Positions 13,727 through 22,464 of a stretch of DNA of 64,000 nucleotides are shown here, piece after piece. Each line of letters begins with the position of its first letter. Position 1 is the stretch's first letter. The position numbers and the translations under genes were made by a program. The notes under the pieces were generated by a model. The model was not told the DNA's origin. It saw only the letters and a program-made list of their open reading frames with translations, and did no database searches. This DNA comes from Opitutaceae bacterium (lineage in GTDB: Bacteria; Verrucomicrobiota; Verrucomicrobiia; Opitutales; Opitutaceae): assembly GCA_003164715.1 (NCBI GenBank), contig PLTZ01000030.1, positions 1 to 64,000 on the forward strand, in the 5' to 3' direction.

Positions 13727-15898
13727 CTACGCGTAGAGGGCCGCGACCTCGTAGTCCTCGACCGCGGGGATCGTGAAGTCCACCGTTGCGCCTTCCTGGC
13801 GGAACGCGACCGTGCGCTCCGCCCTTAGGAGCTCGACCCGGGCGACGCCGCGGCCGGACGGCAGGATCATCCGCACCCGCTGCTCGCCCACCGGGTAATG
13901 GCGCCGCAGCCACCCCTTGTGCAGGTTGGGGTTGGTGTAGTTCAGGAGATGGACCGCGAAGCCGGGGGGGGTCTCCCACGCGAAGCACTCGATGACGCCG
14001 TCCCCCTCCACGGTGACCGGCCGGCTGCCGCCCGTCAGCCACGCCACGGAATTCTGGAGGAGGCGGCTCAGGTCCGTGTGCCCGGAGCGCCAGGCCGCCC
14101 GCTCGACGTCCCCGGTGAAGTAGAGCAGGCGGCTGCGGCCGCTCTCCCGGGCCACCACGGCCGGCTCGTCGGTCCGGTCGACGGGCGGGTACGAGAGCTC
14201 GGGCGGGTACGCGGTGTGAGCCGGGACGACGGAGAGCACGAGCGGCCCCTGGGCCTTCACGGGGAGGCGGTAGCCGCCCCCGGGGATCCAGTTCGTGTCC
14301 TCGAAGCCCCTGAGGATCTCGTGCGCACCCTCGATCCTCGCGTAGAAGCCGTTGCCCTTGGGAGGGGCGACCTCGCCCACCGAGTCGATGCCGAAAAGGT
14401 CGGCCAGGCCCGAATTGGCGCGGCGCCGGCCCTTCTCGTCGAACATCGCGGTCTCGAAGGACGCCATGAGGGAGCCGCCCGCCGCGACATAGTCGCGCAG
14501 CTGGGCGCATTGGGCGTCGCTCAGCCACGCGATGTTAGGCAGCAGCAGCGCGGAGTACCTGCCCACCGACTCCGGGCCCAGGTCATCCTCGTGGACGAAG
14601 TCGAACATGAAGCGGCCCTCGATGAGCGCATAGTAGAGGCCGTCCACGAACTGGGCCATCCCGCCCTCGCCCGGGGGCGTGTAGAAGAGGTGCGAGCGCT
14701 GGCCCATCACGACCCCGACGTTGGCCACGCTTCGCACGCGCTCGAAGTGCAGGTCGTGGCGGGCGAGCCACTCCATGTACCTCCGGCCGATCTTCTGCCA
14801 GCGCCGGTCCTCGCCCAGGCCCTTCTGGCCGCCCAGCCAGTGGTACCAGATCGTCATGCCGCTTGCGGCCGTCTGGTCCATCCAGATCTCGGCCTCCGGC
14901 CTCGACTTCGCGACGTTCCTCCAGCGAACCGCGCCGCAGGTCGACCACGCGCCGGTCACGTTGGTGACCGTGCGCCCCTTCATGATCGCCGTCGCGACGC
15001 GGCCCTGCTGGGAGGCGCCCCAGATCGGCGTCCCCTCCCCCCCGCGGCCCTGGTTGTCGCAGTTGAACCATTCGCAGACGCCCGCCAGGCGCTTCAGGTT
15101 GGGCGTCGCGTGGATTCCGCCGCCCATGTTTGCGAAGAACAGGCTGTCCGGCTTCTTCTCCTTCGCTATCCCGTCATAGAGTTTCCAGAGGTCCGCGACC
15201 CGCTCGGTGTACTGGTCCCAATACTCAGGGGTCATGGGCTTCGCCAATTTGCGGCACGCGTCGCAGTAGCACATCGGCAGGCTGCCGAACGCGGGCCAGC
15301 CGTTCGTGAAGATCCCGTCCACGTCGTAGGCCGCCTGCACCTCGCGCATGATCGCGGGCATGTGCTCCGTGAAGTACGGGGAGAAGGTGCAGGTCTGGAA
15401 GAGCCGGGGGTCCTCCCCGTGGGCGAGAAACCCGCCGCTCTCGTCGCGCATGAACCACTCGGGATGCGCCTTGACGGCGTCCTCCCAGTTAAGGTCGGGG
15501 CTCGTCCTCGCGATCACCCGCATCCCCCGCTTCTTCGCGGCCGCTGTGCAGGCGCCGAAGAGGTCCTTGTTCCCGAGAAACTGGCTGCGCCGGTGGAAGG
15601 GGACCTCGGTCGGGTAGAAGGCGATGATCCCCGTGACGCTCACTAGCACAGCGTCGACCTTGAGCGAGGCCCAGTAGTCGGCCCACGCCTCGACATCGAG
15701 CTCGAGCGGGTCGCGCTCGTTGAAATTGAGCTGGCCGATCCGCTTGATCCTCTGGTGCCACGGCGCCCCTCCGGCGCCGCCGGCGGCATCGGCCACGGCG
15801 CCCAGCACGGCCCGAGCGCCGAGTCCCGCAAGCACGGTGCCCGGCACGACGACACCGGACATGGCGATAAACTGGCGCCGGTTCATTTCCATCGGCAT
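13727..15898 (-). CDS. Tat-exported glycoside-hydrolase-like protein (GHL6 / beta-galactosidase trimerisation type)
   Basis: About 723 aa. MNRRQFIAMSGVVVPGTVLAG is a Tat signal. Residues from about 60 to 370 look like a TIM-barrel of the hypothetical glycosyl hydrolase 6 type (DAVLVSVTGIIAFYPTEVPFH, GMRVIARTSPDLNWED, DGIFTNGW, CYCDACRK). Residues from about 430 to 630 resemble the beta-galactosidase trimerisation domain (NVGVVMGQRSHLFY, YSALLLPNIAWLSDAQ, LRDYVAAGGSLMASFETAMFD). It probably acts on an external oligosaccharide. ATGs at 15892 and 15886 are alternative starts. The longer frame to 15982 adds residues ahead of the signal and was rejected. The substrate is unknown, and the divergent neighbour is a GH78 gene. 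Confidence 0.65.
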   Translation of the reverse strand: MPMEMNRRQFIAMSGVVVPGTVLAGLGARAVLGAVADAAGGAGGAPWHQRIKRIGQLNFNERDPLELDVEAWADYWASLKVDAVLVSVTGIIAFYPTEVPFHRRSQFLGNKDLFGACTAAAKKRGMRVIARTSPDLNWEDAVKAHPEWFMRDESGGFLAHGEDPRLFQTCTFSPYFTEHMPAIMREVQAAYDVDGIFTNGWPAFGSLPMCYCDACRKLAKPMTPEYWDQYTERVADLWKLYDGIAKEKKPDSLFFANMGGGIHATPNLKRLAGVCEWFNCDNQGRGGEGTPIWGASQQGRVATAIMKGRTVTNVTGAWSTCGAVRWRNVAKSRPEAEIWMDQTAASGMTIWYHWLGGQKGLGEDRRWQKIGRRYMEWLARHDLHFERVRSVANVGVVMGQRSHLFYTPPGEGGMAQFVDGLYYALIEGRFMFDFVHEDDLGPESVGRYSALLLPNIAWLSDAQCAQLRDYVAAGGSLMASFETAMFDEKGRRRANSGLADLFGIDSVGEVAPPKGNGFYARIEGAHEILRGFEDTNWIPGGGYRLPVKAQGPLVLSVVPAHTAYPPELSYPPVDRTDEPAVVARESGRSRLLYFTGDVERAAWRSGHTDLSRLLQNSVAWLTGGSRPVTVEGDGVIECFAWETPPGFAVHLLNYTNPNLHKGWLRRHYPVGEQRVRMILPSGRGVARVELLRAERTVAFRQEGATVDFTIPAVEDYEVAALYA

Positions 15899-16007
15899 GG
15901 ACGATAACTGACGAAATGCGCCTTGCTTCGCAAGAGCCTCATGGGGCAGATCGTCGGGCGCAATCCGCCCGATGCGCCCCAACCCCCACCCGCCCTGCGC
16001 GACCTGG

Positions 16008-16970
16008 TCAGGGCCGTTTGAGATTCTTTTCGGCCTTCTCGTCGGAGATGAAATCCATGATCAGGTCATCGAAGTCCGGGTCGCGGCTGAAGCCCAGCCT
16101 GAGCGCCCTCGTGACGTCGAAGCTCGACGGCCAGCTGCAGACGATGCGCTGCACCTTCAGGTCCTCCCCGAAGACGACCCGGGAGGCCACCTCCTTGCCC
16201 GCGATGCGCTCAAGCGAGGCGATCATCTCGCCGACCGTCACCGTGATGCCCGGAAGGTTGATGATGCGCTCGAATCCCAGCTCGTCGGGCCTGAGCCAGG
16301 CGGCGTGAATCAGGTTCTCGACCACGGCGGCGGGCGACGAAAGCCACAGCTTGTGGTCGCGGCCGACCGGGCACACCGCCTTCTCCCCGTGCAGGGGCTC
16401 GCGGATGATCCCGCTCACGAAGGACGAGGCCGCTGCGTTCGGCGTGCCGGGCCGCACGCACACCGTCGGAAAACGCAGCACGCGGCCGTCGACGAAGGCC
16501 TTGCGCGTGTAGTCGGCCACGAGCAGCTCGCAGATGGCCTTCTGCGCCCCGTAGGACGACTGGGGATGAACGGCCGTCTGCTCGTCGACGACGGCCGGCA
16601 GCGGCGGCCCGAAGACCGCGAGCGAGCTCGCGTAGACGAACCGCGGGCAGTGGCCGGTCGCGCGCGCGGCCTCGAGCAGGCTGCGTGTCGCGTCCACGTT
16701 GACGCTCATGCCCATGTCGAAGTCGGCCTCGGCCTGCCCGCTCACGATCGCCGCGAGGTGAAAGACCACGTCGGCCCCGTCGACCACCGCGGCCGCGGCT
16801 CCCGGGTCGAGGAGGTTCGCCTGGCTCAGGACGAGCCGCTCGTCGTGCGACGGCGCGCGCAGCTGGGAGACGTCGGACAGGATGACCTGCGCGACGTCGG
16901 AGTCTTCGAGAAGGACCTTTGCGAGGCGGCGTCCGAGAAACCCGGCGCCGCCCGTGATCACAATTTTCAT
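16008..16970 (-). CDS. NAD-dependent epimerase/dehydratase family, D-erythronate-dehydrogenase-like
   Basis: A 320-aa short-chain (extended SDR) enzyme. TGGAGFLGRRLA (residues 6-17) binds NAD. VFHLAAIVSG and the active-site SYGAQK (Tyr-x-x-x-Lys) follow. The strings NLLDPGAAAAVVDGADVVFHLAAIVSGQAE and FPTVCVRPGTPNAAASSFVSGIIREPL (each cited as a region near residues 55-85 and 180-205) resemble D-erythronate dehydrogenase (DenD) of four-carbon sugar-acid catabolism. The usual partner kinase and isomerase genes are absent here, so the assignment is tentative. It sits between two glycosidase genes and is likely cytoplasmic. Confidence 0.7.
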   Translation of the reverse strand: MKIVITGGAGFLGRRLAKVLLEDSDVAQVILSDVSQLRAPSHDERLVLSQANLLDPGAAAAVVDGADVVFHLAAIVSGQAEADFDMGMSVNVDATRSLLEAARATGHCPRFVYASSLAVFGPPLPAVVDEQTAVHPQSSYGAQKAICELLVADYTRKAFVDGRVLRFPTVCVRPGTPNAAASSFVSGIIREPLHGEKAVCPVGRDHKLWLSSPAAVVENLIHAAWLRPDELGFERIINLPGITVTVGEMIASLERIAGKEVASRVVFGEDLKVQRIVCSWPSSFDVTRALRLGFSRDPDFDDLIMDFISDEKAEKNLKRP

Positions 16971-17105
16971 ATGAGGTGGGGTTGAAAGGGAAGGGACACT
17001 CTCGCTGGTAAGGCGCGACCCATCAATCCAAATGGCAGTGGAGCCACCGGACGATTGCAACAGTATCGTCAGGGCCCACCATGAATCGCCTAACCCCACC
17101 CCGAC

Positions 17106-19568
17106 ATGAATGAGTCCGCCGCCCCAAACCCCGCCGTTCCCCGCCCCGCGCGCCGCCTGACGGCCGGGTTGCTGTCGGTCGGGCTCGCCGCGGCCGCCCT
17201 CGCCGCGCTGGCGCCGGCCGCCCGCTCTGACGAGAAGCCGGCCCTCAACCTCCTCAACTCCTCGTGGCCGTCCAAGTGGATCACCTGCGAAGGCGCCGTT
17301 GCGCGCAACCCCGCCGTGTACCATTTCCGCAAGCGCCTCGCGCTCGAGGCGGCGCCCGCCCGCTTCGTGATCCACGTCTCCGCCGACAACCGGTTCGTGC
17401 TCTACGTCAACGGCGCCCGCGTCGGCGAGGGGCCCGCCCGCGGCGACCTCGACCACTGGCGCTACGAGACCTTCGACGTCGGGCCTCTCCTCAGGAAGGG
17501 CGACAACGTCCTGGCCGCCACCGTGTGGAACTGCGGCGCGCTCGCCCCGGTCGCGCAGATGAGCGACCAAACCGGGTTCCTGGTGCAGGGCGACACGGCG
17601 GCGGAGTCGGCCGCGAACACCGATCCGTCCTGGGAGGCCGAGGTGGAGCGGGGCCAGGGCTTCGTTCCGATCAACAGCGCAGACGTGCCCAGCTACTATG
17701 CCGCGAGCCCGGGGGAGTTTCTGGACGGCCGCCTCTATGACTGGGACTGGCAGACCAGCCCCGCGCCGTGGAGGCCGGCGGTCGCGCTCGGCACAGGGGA
17801 GCCCGGCCACTATGCGAAACCGACGCCGGTCGGCACGGGCTCGGGCGACAACCGGTGGCTGCTCGTTGCGGACCGCCTGCCCCAGATGGAATACCGGCAG
17901 GCGCCGATCGGCAGGATCGTGCGGGTCGCTGGGATTGCAGGGGTGAGCGGCTTCCCCGCGACCATCCCCGCGAACACCCGGGCCACCCTCCTGATCGACG
18001 GGGGCGCCATGACGACCGCCTACCCCGAACTCGTCATGGGACGCGGAAAGGGGGCAACCGTGCGCCTGACCTACGCCGAAGCCCTCGTGGACGCCAAGGG
18101 AAACAAGGGGAACCGCGACGAGACCGCAAACCGCTCCATCCAAGGGCTCACGGACAGGCTCACGCCGGACGGCGGGATCAACCGCGCGTGGTCGTCTTTG
18201 TGGTGGCGCGCCTGGCGCTACCTCCAGGTTGACGTCCAGACCGCGGACGAGCCGCTGGACATCGAGTCCCTCGGCGCCCGCTACAGCGGCTACCCCTTCA
18301 GGGAGCGGGCGAGCATCGACGTCGGCGATCCGGCCCTGGCGAGAATATGGGAGGTGGGCACCCGCACGGCGCGGATGAACGCGCACGAGACCTACATGGA
18401 CTGCGCCTACTGGGAACAGCTCCAGTACATCGGGGACACCCGGATCCAGGCGCTCATCTCGTACGTCGAGTTCGGGGACGACCGGCTCGCCCGCCAGGCG
18501 CTCGACGCCTACGACCAGTCGAGGATCGCCGAGGGCCTCACCCAGAGCCGCTACCCGAGCGCCCTGGCGCAGGTGATACCGACCTTCTCGCTCCTGTGGA
18601 TCGGGATGGTCCACGACTACTGGCTCTACCGGCCCGACGACGGCAGGCTGGCCGAATGGGTTGCGCACACCCGGAGCGTCATCGACTGGTACGCCCGCCA
18701 CCAGCGGCCCGACGGTCTGCTCCGGCTCATGCCCTGGTGGAACTTCGGCGACTGGACGAAGGACTTTGACTTCGGGGTCCCCCCGCAGGACGCCGACGGC
18801 GGCTCCGCGCTCCTCACCCTGTACTACGCGGCGGCCCTGCGGGAGGCCGCAGACCTCGAGGCGTCCCTCGGGAACACGGGCCTCGCGGACGGCTACCGGC
18901 AGCGGGCGGCCTTGATCGCGGCGGCCGTGTACCGGCTCTGCTGGGACGAGTCGCGGGGCCTTGTCGCCGACACTCCCGCGCGCGCGCATTTCAGCGAGCA
19001 GACCAACGCGCTCGCGGTGCTGGCGGACGCCGTGCCAAGGCAGGGGCAGGCCGCCGTCATGCGCGCGGTGCTGGCCCACAGGCCGCCCGGCGCCCCCGTG
19101 CCCGGCCCCGGCGAGTTCTCGCCGGCGAGCATCTACTTTCGCTTCTACGTGGCCCGCGCGCTCGACCACGCGGGCCTCGCGGACCTGTACCTGGGCTCGC
19201 TCGGGCCCTGGCGGAGCATGCTCGACATCGGGCTGACGACCTGGGCGGAGACGGCGGAGCCGACCCGCTCGGACGACCACGCCTGGAGCGCCCACCCGAA
19301 CTACGACCTGCTGACGCTGGTCGCCGGGATCCGCCCGGCCTCGCCCGGCTTCCGCACGGTCCTTGTCGCGCCGCACCTGGACGGGCTCACCCTGCTCAAC
19401 GCCCGGATGCCCCACCCCGACGGCGACATCGTTGCCAGCTACCGTAAATCGGACCGTGGATGGGAGTTTGACATCAGCCTTCCGCCCGGGATCACGGGGA
19501 CCCTCCAGTGGGAGGGCCGCACCGCGGCCCTCGCGAGCGGCCCCAACACGCTCGACTTCAGGCGCTGA
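17106..19568 (+). CDS. secreted alpha-L-rhamnosidase-like glycosidase (GH78)
   Basis: An 820-aa protein with a signal peptide (residues 15-41, LTAGLLSVGLAAAALAALAPAARS). An N-terminal beta-sandwich has FVLYVNGARVGEGPARGD. An (alpha/alpha)6 barrel follows, with the GH78 hallmark HETYMDCAYWEQLQYIGDTR around residue 430 (general-acid region) and TTWAETAEPTRSDDHAWSAHP near residue 711, which carries the conserved Glu. Most relatives read SDCHAWS, and here the Cys is Asp. It would remove terminal rhamnose from polysaccharide or glycosides in the periplasm or outside. Its stop overlaps the end of ndk by 11 bp, tail to tail. Confidence 0.85.
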   Translation: MNESAAPNPAVPRPARRLTAGLLSVGLAAAALAALAPAARSDEKPALNLLNSSWPSKWITCEGAVARNPAVYHFRKRLALEAAPARFVIHVSADNRFVLYVNGARVGEGPARGDLDHWRYETFDVGPLLRKGDNVLAATVWNCGALAPVAQMSDQTGFLVQGDTAAESAANTDPSWEAEVERGQGFVPINSADVPSYYAASPGEFLDGRLYDWDWQTSPAPWRPAVALGTGEPGHYAKPTPVGTGSGDNRWLLVADRLPQMEYRQAPIGRIVRVAGIAGVSGFPATIPANTRATLLIDGGAMTTAYPELVMGRGKGATVRLTYAEALVDAKGNKGNRDETANRSIQGLTDRLTPDGGINRAWSSLWWRAWRYLQVDVQTADEPLDIESLGARYSGYPFRERASIDVGDPALARIWEVGTRTARMNAHETYMDCAYWEQLQYIGDTRIQALISYVEFGDDRLARQALDAYDQSRIAEGLTQSRYPSALAQVIPTFSLLWIGMVHDYWLYRPDDGRLAEWVAHTRSVIDWYARHQRPDGLLRLMPWWNFGDWTKDFDFGVPPQDADGGSALLTLYYAAALREAADLEASLGNTGLADGYRQRAALIAAAVYRLCWDESRGLVADTPARAHFSEQTNALAVLADAVPRQGQAAVMRAVLAHRPPGAPVPGPGEFSPASIYFRFYVARALDHAGLADLYLGSLGPWRSMLDIGLTTWAETAEPTRSDDHAWSAHPNYDLLTLVAGIRPASPGFRTVLVAPHLDGLTLLNARMPHPDGDIVASYRKSDRGWEFDISLPPGITGTLQWEGRTAALASGPNTLDFRR

Positions 19569-19977
19569 AGATCTCGCCGGGCTCGAAGAACCGCTCGAGC
19601 TCGATCTTGGCGTTCGGCACGCTGTCGGAGGCGTGCACGACGTTGCGCATCATCTCGGTGCCGAAGTCTCCGCGGATGGTGCCCTTCGCCGCCTTGCGCG
19701 AATCCGTGGGGCCCAGGAGGTCGCGCACGCGGCTGACCACGGAGGGTCCCTGGAGCGCCATCACCACGACCGGCCTCGAGCTCATGAACTTCTCGATCTC
19801 CGGATAGAAGGGCATGTGCGCCACGTGGGCGTAGTGCTCGCGGAGGAGCTTCGGCGTGAGCCGGGCCATCTTGCATCCGACGATCGAGAAACCCGCCTTT
19901 TCGAAGCGATCGAGCACGTTTCCGACATGGTGTTGCTCCATGCAGTCCGGCTTAAAGATGATGAGGGTTCTCTCCAT
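19558..19977 (-). CDS. ndk: nucleoside-diphosphate kinase
   Basis: A 139-aa enzyme transferring phosphate from ATP to nucleoside diphosphates. It starts MERTLIIFKPD, has RPVVVMALQGPSVV and ends with the active-site NVVHASDS, where His115 is phosphorylated. Length and order match bacterial Ndk; the C-terminal IELERFF is standard. It is cytoplasmic. It is followed downstream (54 bp, same strand, transcribed before it) by the TIGR01777 epimerase gene. The two tail-to-tail genes here overlap by 11 bp. Confidence 0.97.
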   Translation of the reverse strand: MERTLIIFKPDCMEQHHVGNVLDRFEKAGFSIVGCKMARLTPKLLREHYAHVAHMPFYPEIEKFMSSRPVVVMALQGPSVVSRVRDLLGPTDSRKAAKGTIRGDFGTEMMRNVVHASDSVPNAKIELERFFEPGEIFSA

Positions 19978-20031
19978 AGGAAGGGACGACCATAAGGAAG
20001 CCCCCCGCGATGGAAAGCATGTTTTTGCCCG

Positions 20032-20943
20032 TCAGCCCTCGCTCTTCTCCATCGCAAGCGCCTGGTACAGGGCGTCCTCGAGGTTCGGATACCGGAACGG
20101 ATAGCCTGACCGCAGGAGCTTTGAGGGCACGACGTGCGCGCTCGCCAGCAGCACCTCGTCCGTGATCGGCCCGTACATCATCTCGAGCGCGATGCGCGGG
20201 ACCGCCATCGGCAGCTGGCGCCCGAAGATCCGCCCGAGGGCCCGCGTGAAGACCGCGTTCATGACCGAGGTGGGCGACACCACGTTGACCGGGCCGGAAA
20301 GCCCCGCCTCGCCGAGCGCGAAGCGTATCGCGCCGACGGCATCCTCAAGCCCGATCCAGCTGAGCCACTGGCGGCCCGTGCCGAGCGCGCAGCCGAACCC
20401 GGCCCGGTAGAAGGGCACGAACCTCTGCAGGATGCCGCCCTCGCGGGACAGGACGGCGCCGAAGCGCAGGCACACGACGCGCGCGCCCGATTCGGCCGCC
20501 GTCATCGCCGCGCCCTCCCAGTCGCGGCACAGGTCGGCCAGGAATCCGTTTCCCGGGCCGCTCGACTCGTTGAGCTCCAGGTTGCCGCGGTCGCCGTAGA
20601 TGCCGGTGGCCGAGGCGCTCACGAACACCGCGGGACGGTGCTGCGCATCGCCGAAGATCTTCGCGAGCGTCTGGGTCGTGTCGATGCGGCTCGACCGGAT
20701 CTCGTTCCTGCGTTTGTGCGTCCAGCGCTTGGCCGCGATATCCGCGCCGCACAGGTTGATGACCGCATCCACCGTGCGGCAGGATTCGAGCGGCAGCTCG
20801 CCCGCCGCCGGGTGCCACGCCAGCTCGTCGCCCGAAGCCGCCTCGCGGCGCACGAGGTGGACGACCGCGTGCCCGTCAGCCCGGAGCGCCGCCGACGCGG
20901 CGCGGCCTATCGTCCCGGATCCGCCTGCAATCAGGATCTTCAT
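20032..20943 (-). CDS. TIGR01777-family NAD(P)-binding epimerase
   Basis: A 303-aa protein. GGSGTIGRA (residues 7-15) is the dinucleotide site. The family strings VDAVINLCGADIAAKRW, RSSRIDTTQTLA, SASATGIYGDRG and GTGRQWLSWIGLEDAVGAI follow, and PVNVVSP precedes the DUF1731-type C-terminus. The family includes E. coli YfcH and is sometimes called SulA-type; its substrate is unknown. It is followed in the transcription direction by ndk and preceded by the photolyase gene after 63 bp, so all lie on the minus strand and may share transcripts. Confidence 0.9.
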   Translation of the reverse strand: MKILIAGGSGTIGRAASAALRADGHAVVHLVRREAASGDELAWHPAAGELPLESCRTVDAVINLCGADIAAKRWTHKRRNEIRSSRIDTTQTLAKIFGDAQHRPAVFVSASATGIYGDRGNLELNESSGPGNGFLADLCRDWEGAAMTAAESGARVVCLRFGAVLSREGGILQRFVPFYRAGFGCALGTGRQWLSWIGLEDAVGAIRFALGEAGLSGPVNVVSPTSVMNAVFTRALGRIFGRQLPMAVPRIALEMMYGPITDEVLLASAHVVPSKLLRSGYPFRYPNLEDALYQALAMEKSEG

Positions 20944-21006
20944 TCGCTTCGGGCCCTTCTGTGCCTCATCCGGCAATCCCAATTGAGCGCAGGAAAAGCG
21001 CAAGCG

Positions 21007-22464
21007 TCATGCGGCGCCACCTGCGCGCAGGCTTCTGAAGGCGCCGAGCGCGGCGGCGCGGGCCGCCGCATGGTCCACGATGGGACGGGGGTACGAGCGC
21101 CCGAGGCTCACGCCGGCTGCCGCAAGGGCGTCGGCCGGGGCCTTCCACGGGCAATGGATGAACGCCCCGGGCAGCTTCGCCAGTTCGGGCACCCACCGCC
21201 TGACGTAGGCACCCGCAGGGTCGAAGCGCATGCCCTGTCTGACGGGCGCGAAGATCCGGAAGTACGGCGCCGCGTCCGCGCCGCATCCCGCGCTCCACTG
21301 CCACCCGAGCGTGTTGTTCGCCAAGTCGGCATCGACCAATGTGTTCCAGAACCATTTGGCGCCGTGCGTCCAGGACAGCCTCAGGTGCTTCACCAGGAAG
21401 GATGCGACGATCATCCGGACCCGGTTGTGCATCCATCCCGTATGCTCGAGCTGCCTCATCCCGGCATCCACGATCGGGTAGCCCGTGCGGCCCGTCTGCC
21501 AGGCCCCGAGCATCCTGCCCCCCGGGTCGCCGCCCCAGGGAAAGCGGCCGAAGGCCGGCCTCAATGGAGACTCGGGCGTGTCCGGAAAATGGAAAAGCAG
21601 GTGGTGCGCGAACTCCCGCCAGCCGAGTTCACCGAGGAACGCGCGGGCGCCGTTACCCGGCGGGAACACGCCCGACTCCCGGGAGAGGGCCCTCACCGCG
21701 GACCAGACCTGCCGGGGGCCGATCTCCCCGAAATGGAGCCAGGGGGACAGGCCCGAGGTCCCGTCCAGGTCCGGACGGTCGCGATCCGCCGCGTAGGATT
21801 CGATCGCTCTCGAGACAAAGCGCTTAAGGCGCGCCGCCGCTCCCCGCTCCCCAGGCCGCCAGGACTCGGCGAGGCCCGGGTCCCACTCCTTGCGGGGAAG
21901 CAGGCCCAAGGCGTCGATGTCCAGGGACTCGGGCCAAGCGGCAGGCGCCGCAAGCCCCTTCGCACCCAGCCGCTCCGGGGCCGCAACCGGGAGTTCGAGA
22001 CAGCGCCGCCAGAACGGGGTGAAGACCCGGAAGGGGCCGCCCTCCCGGTTCGCGACCGATTCCGGCTCAAAGAGCAGGGCTCCGCCAAAGCTCCGGGCAT
22101 CGATTCCGTCGCCGGCAAGCGCGGCCTCGACCGCGCGGTCCCCCGCGAGCGCCGCGGGCTCGTAGCGGCGGCCCCAGTAGGCCGCCCGAGCGCCCGTCCG
22201 CCTCGCGATGCGGCGAAGCGCCTCGAGCGATCCGCCGCGCGCGACCACCAGGCGAGAGCCTCTCTCGCGAAGGGACAGGTCCAGCGACCTGAGGGAATGG
22301 TGGAGCCATCCGCGCGACGCCGGGCCCGGGGCCCAGCGCCCCTCGCCCTCCTCATCGAGGACGAAGACCGGGATCACCGGACCCCCGCGCCGGGCGGCGG
22401 CGCAGAGCGCCGGGTTGTCCTTCAGGCGGAGGTCCCGCCTGAACCACACGATCGCCGGCGTCAC
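21007..22464 (-). CDS. phr: deoxyribodipyrimidine photolyase
   Basis: A 485-aa FAD-dependent light-driven repair enzyme for pyrimidine dimers. The antenna domain starts IVWFRRDLRLKDNPAL. The FAD domain carries GTSGLSPWLHFGEIGPRQVW, ELGWREFAHHLL, GRTGYPIVDAGMRQLEHTGWMHNRVRM and DADLANNTLGWQWSAGCG. The tryptophans of the electron-transfer chain appear in the expected places. The start is a GTG at 22464 that overlaps the glgA stop (GTGA, 22461-22464). A longer upstream frame lies inside glgA and was rejected. Translational coupling to glycogen synthase is odd functionally but clear in the sequence. Confidence 0.95.
   Translation of the reverse strand: MTPAIVWFRRDLRLKDNPALCAAARRGGPVIPVFVLDEEGEGRWAPGPASRGWLHHSLRSLDLSLRERGSRLVVARGGSLEALRRIARRTGARAAYWGRRYEPAALAGDRAVEAALAGDGIDARSFGGALLFEPESVANREGGPFRVFTPFWRRCLELPVAAPERLGAKGLAAPAAWPESLDIDALGLLPRKEWDPGLAESWRPGERGAAARLKRFVSRAIESYAADRDRPDLDGTSGLSPWLHFGEIGPRQVWSAVRALSRESGVFPPGNGARAFLGELGWREFAHHLLFHFPDTPESPLRPAFGRFPWGGDPGGRMLGAWQTGRTGYPIVDAGMRQLEHTGWMHNRVRMIVASFLVKHLRLSWTHGAKWFWNTLVDADLANNTLGWQWSAGCGADAAPYFRIFAPVRQGMRFDPAGAYVRRWVPELAKLPGAFIHCPWKAPADALAAAGVSLGRSYPRPIVDHAAARAAALGAFRSLRAGGAA

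Noticed and set aside
16985..19415. Upstream extension of the epimerase frame to 1135 codons
   Set aside because: The extension runs antisense through the GH78 gene; the ATG at 16970 starts exactly at the NAD-binding motif.
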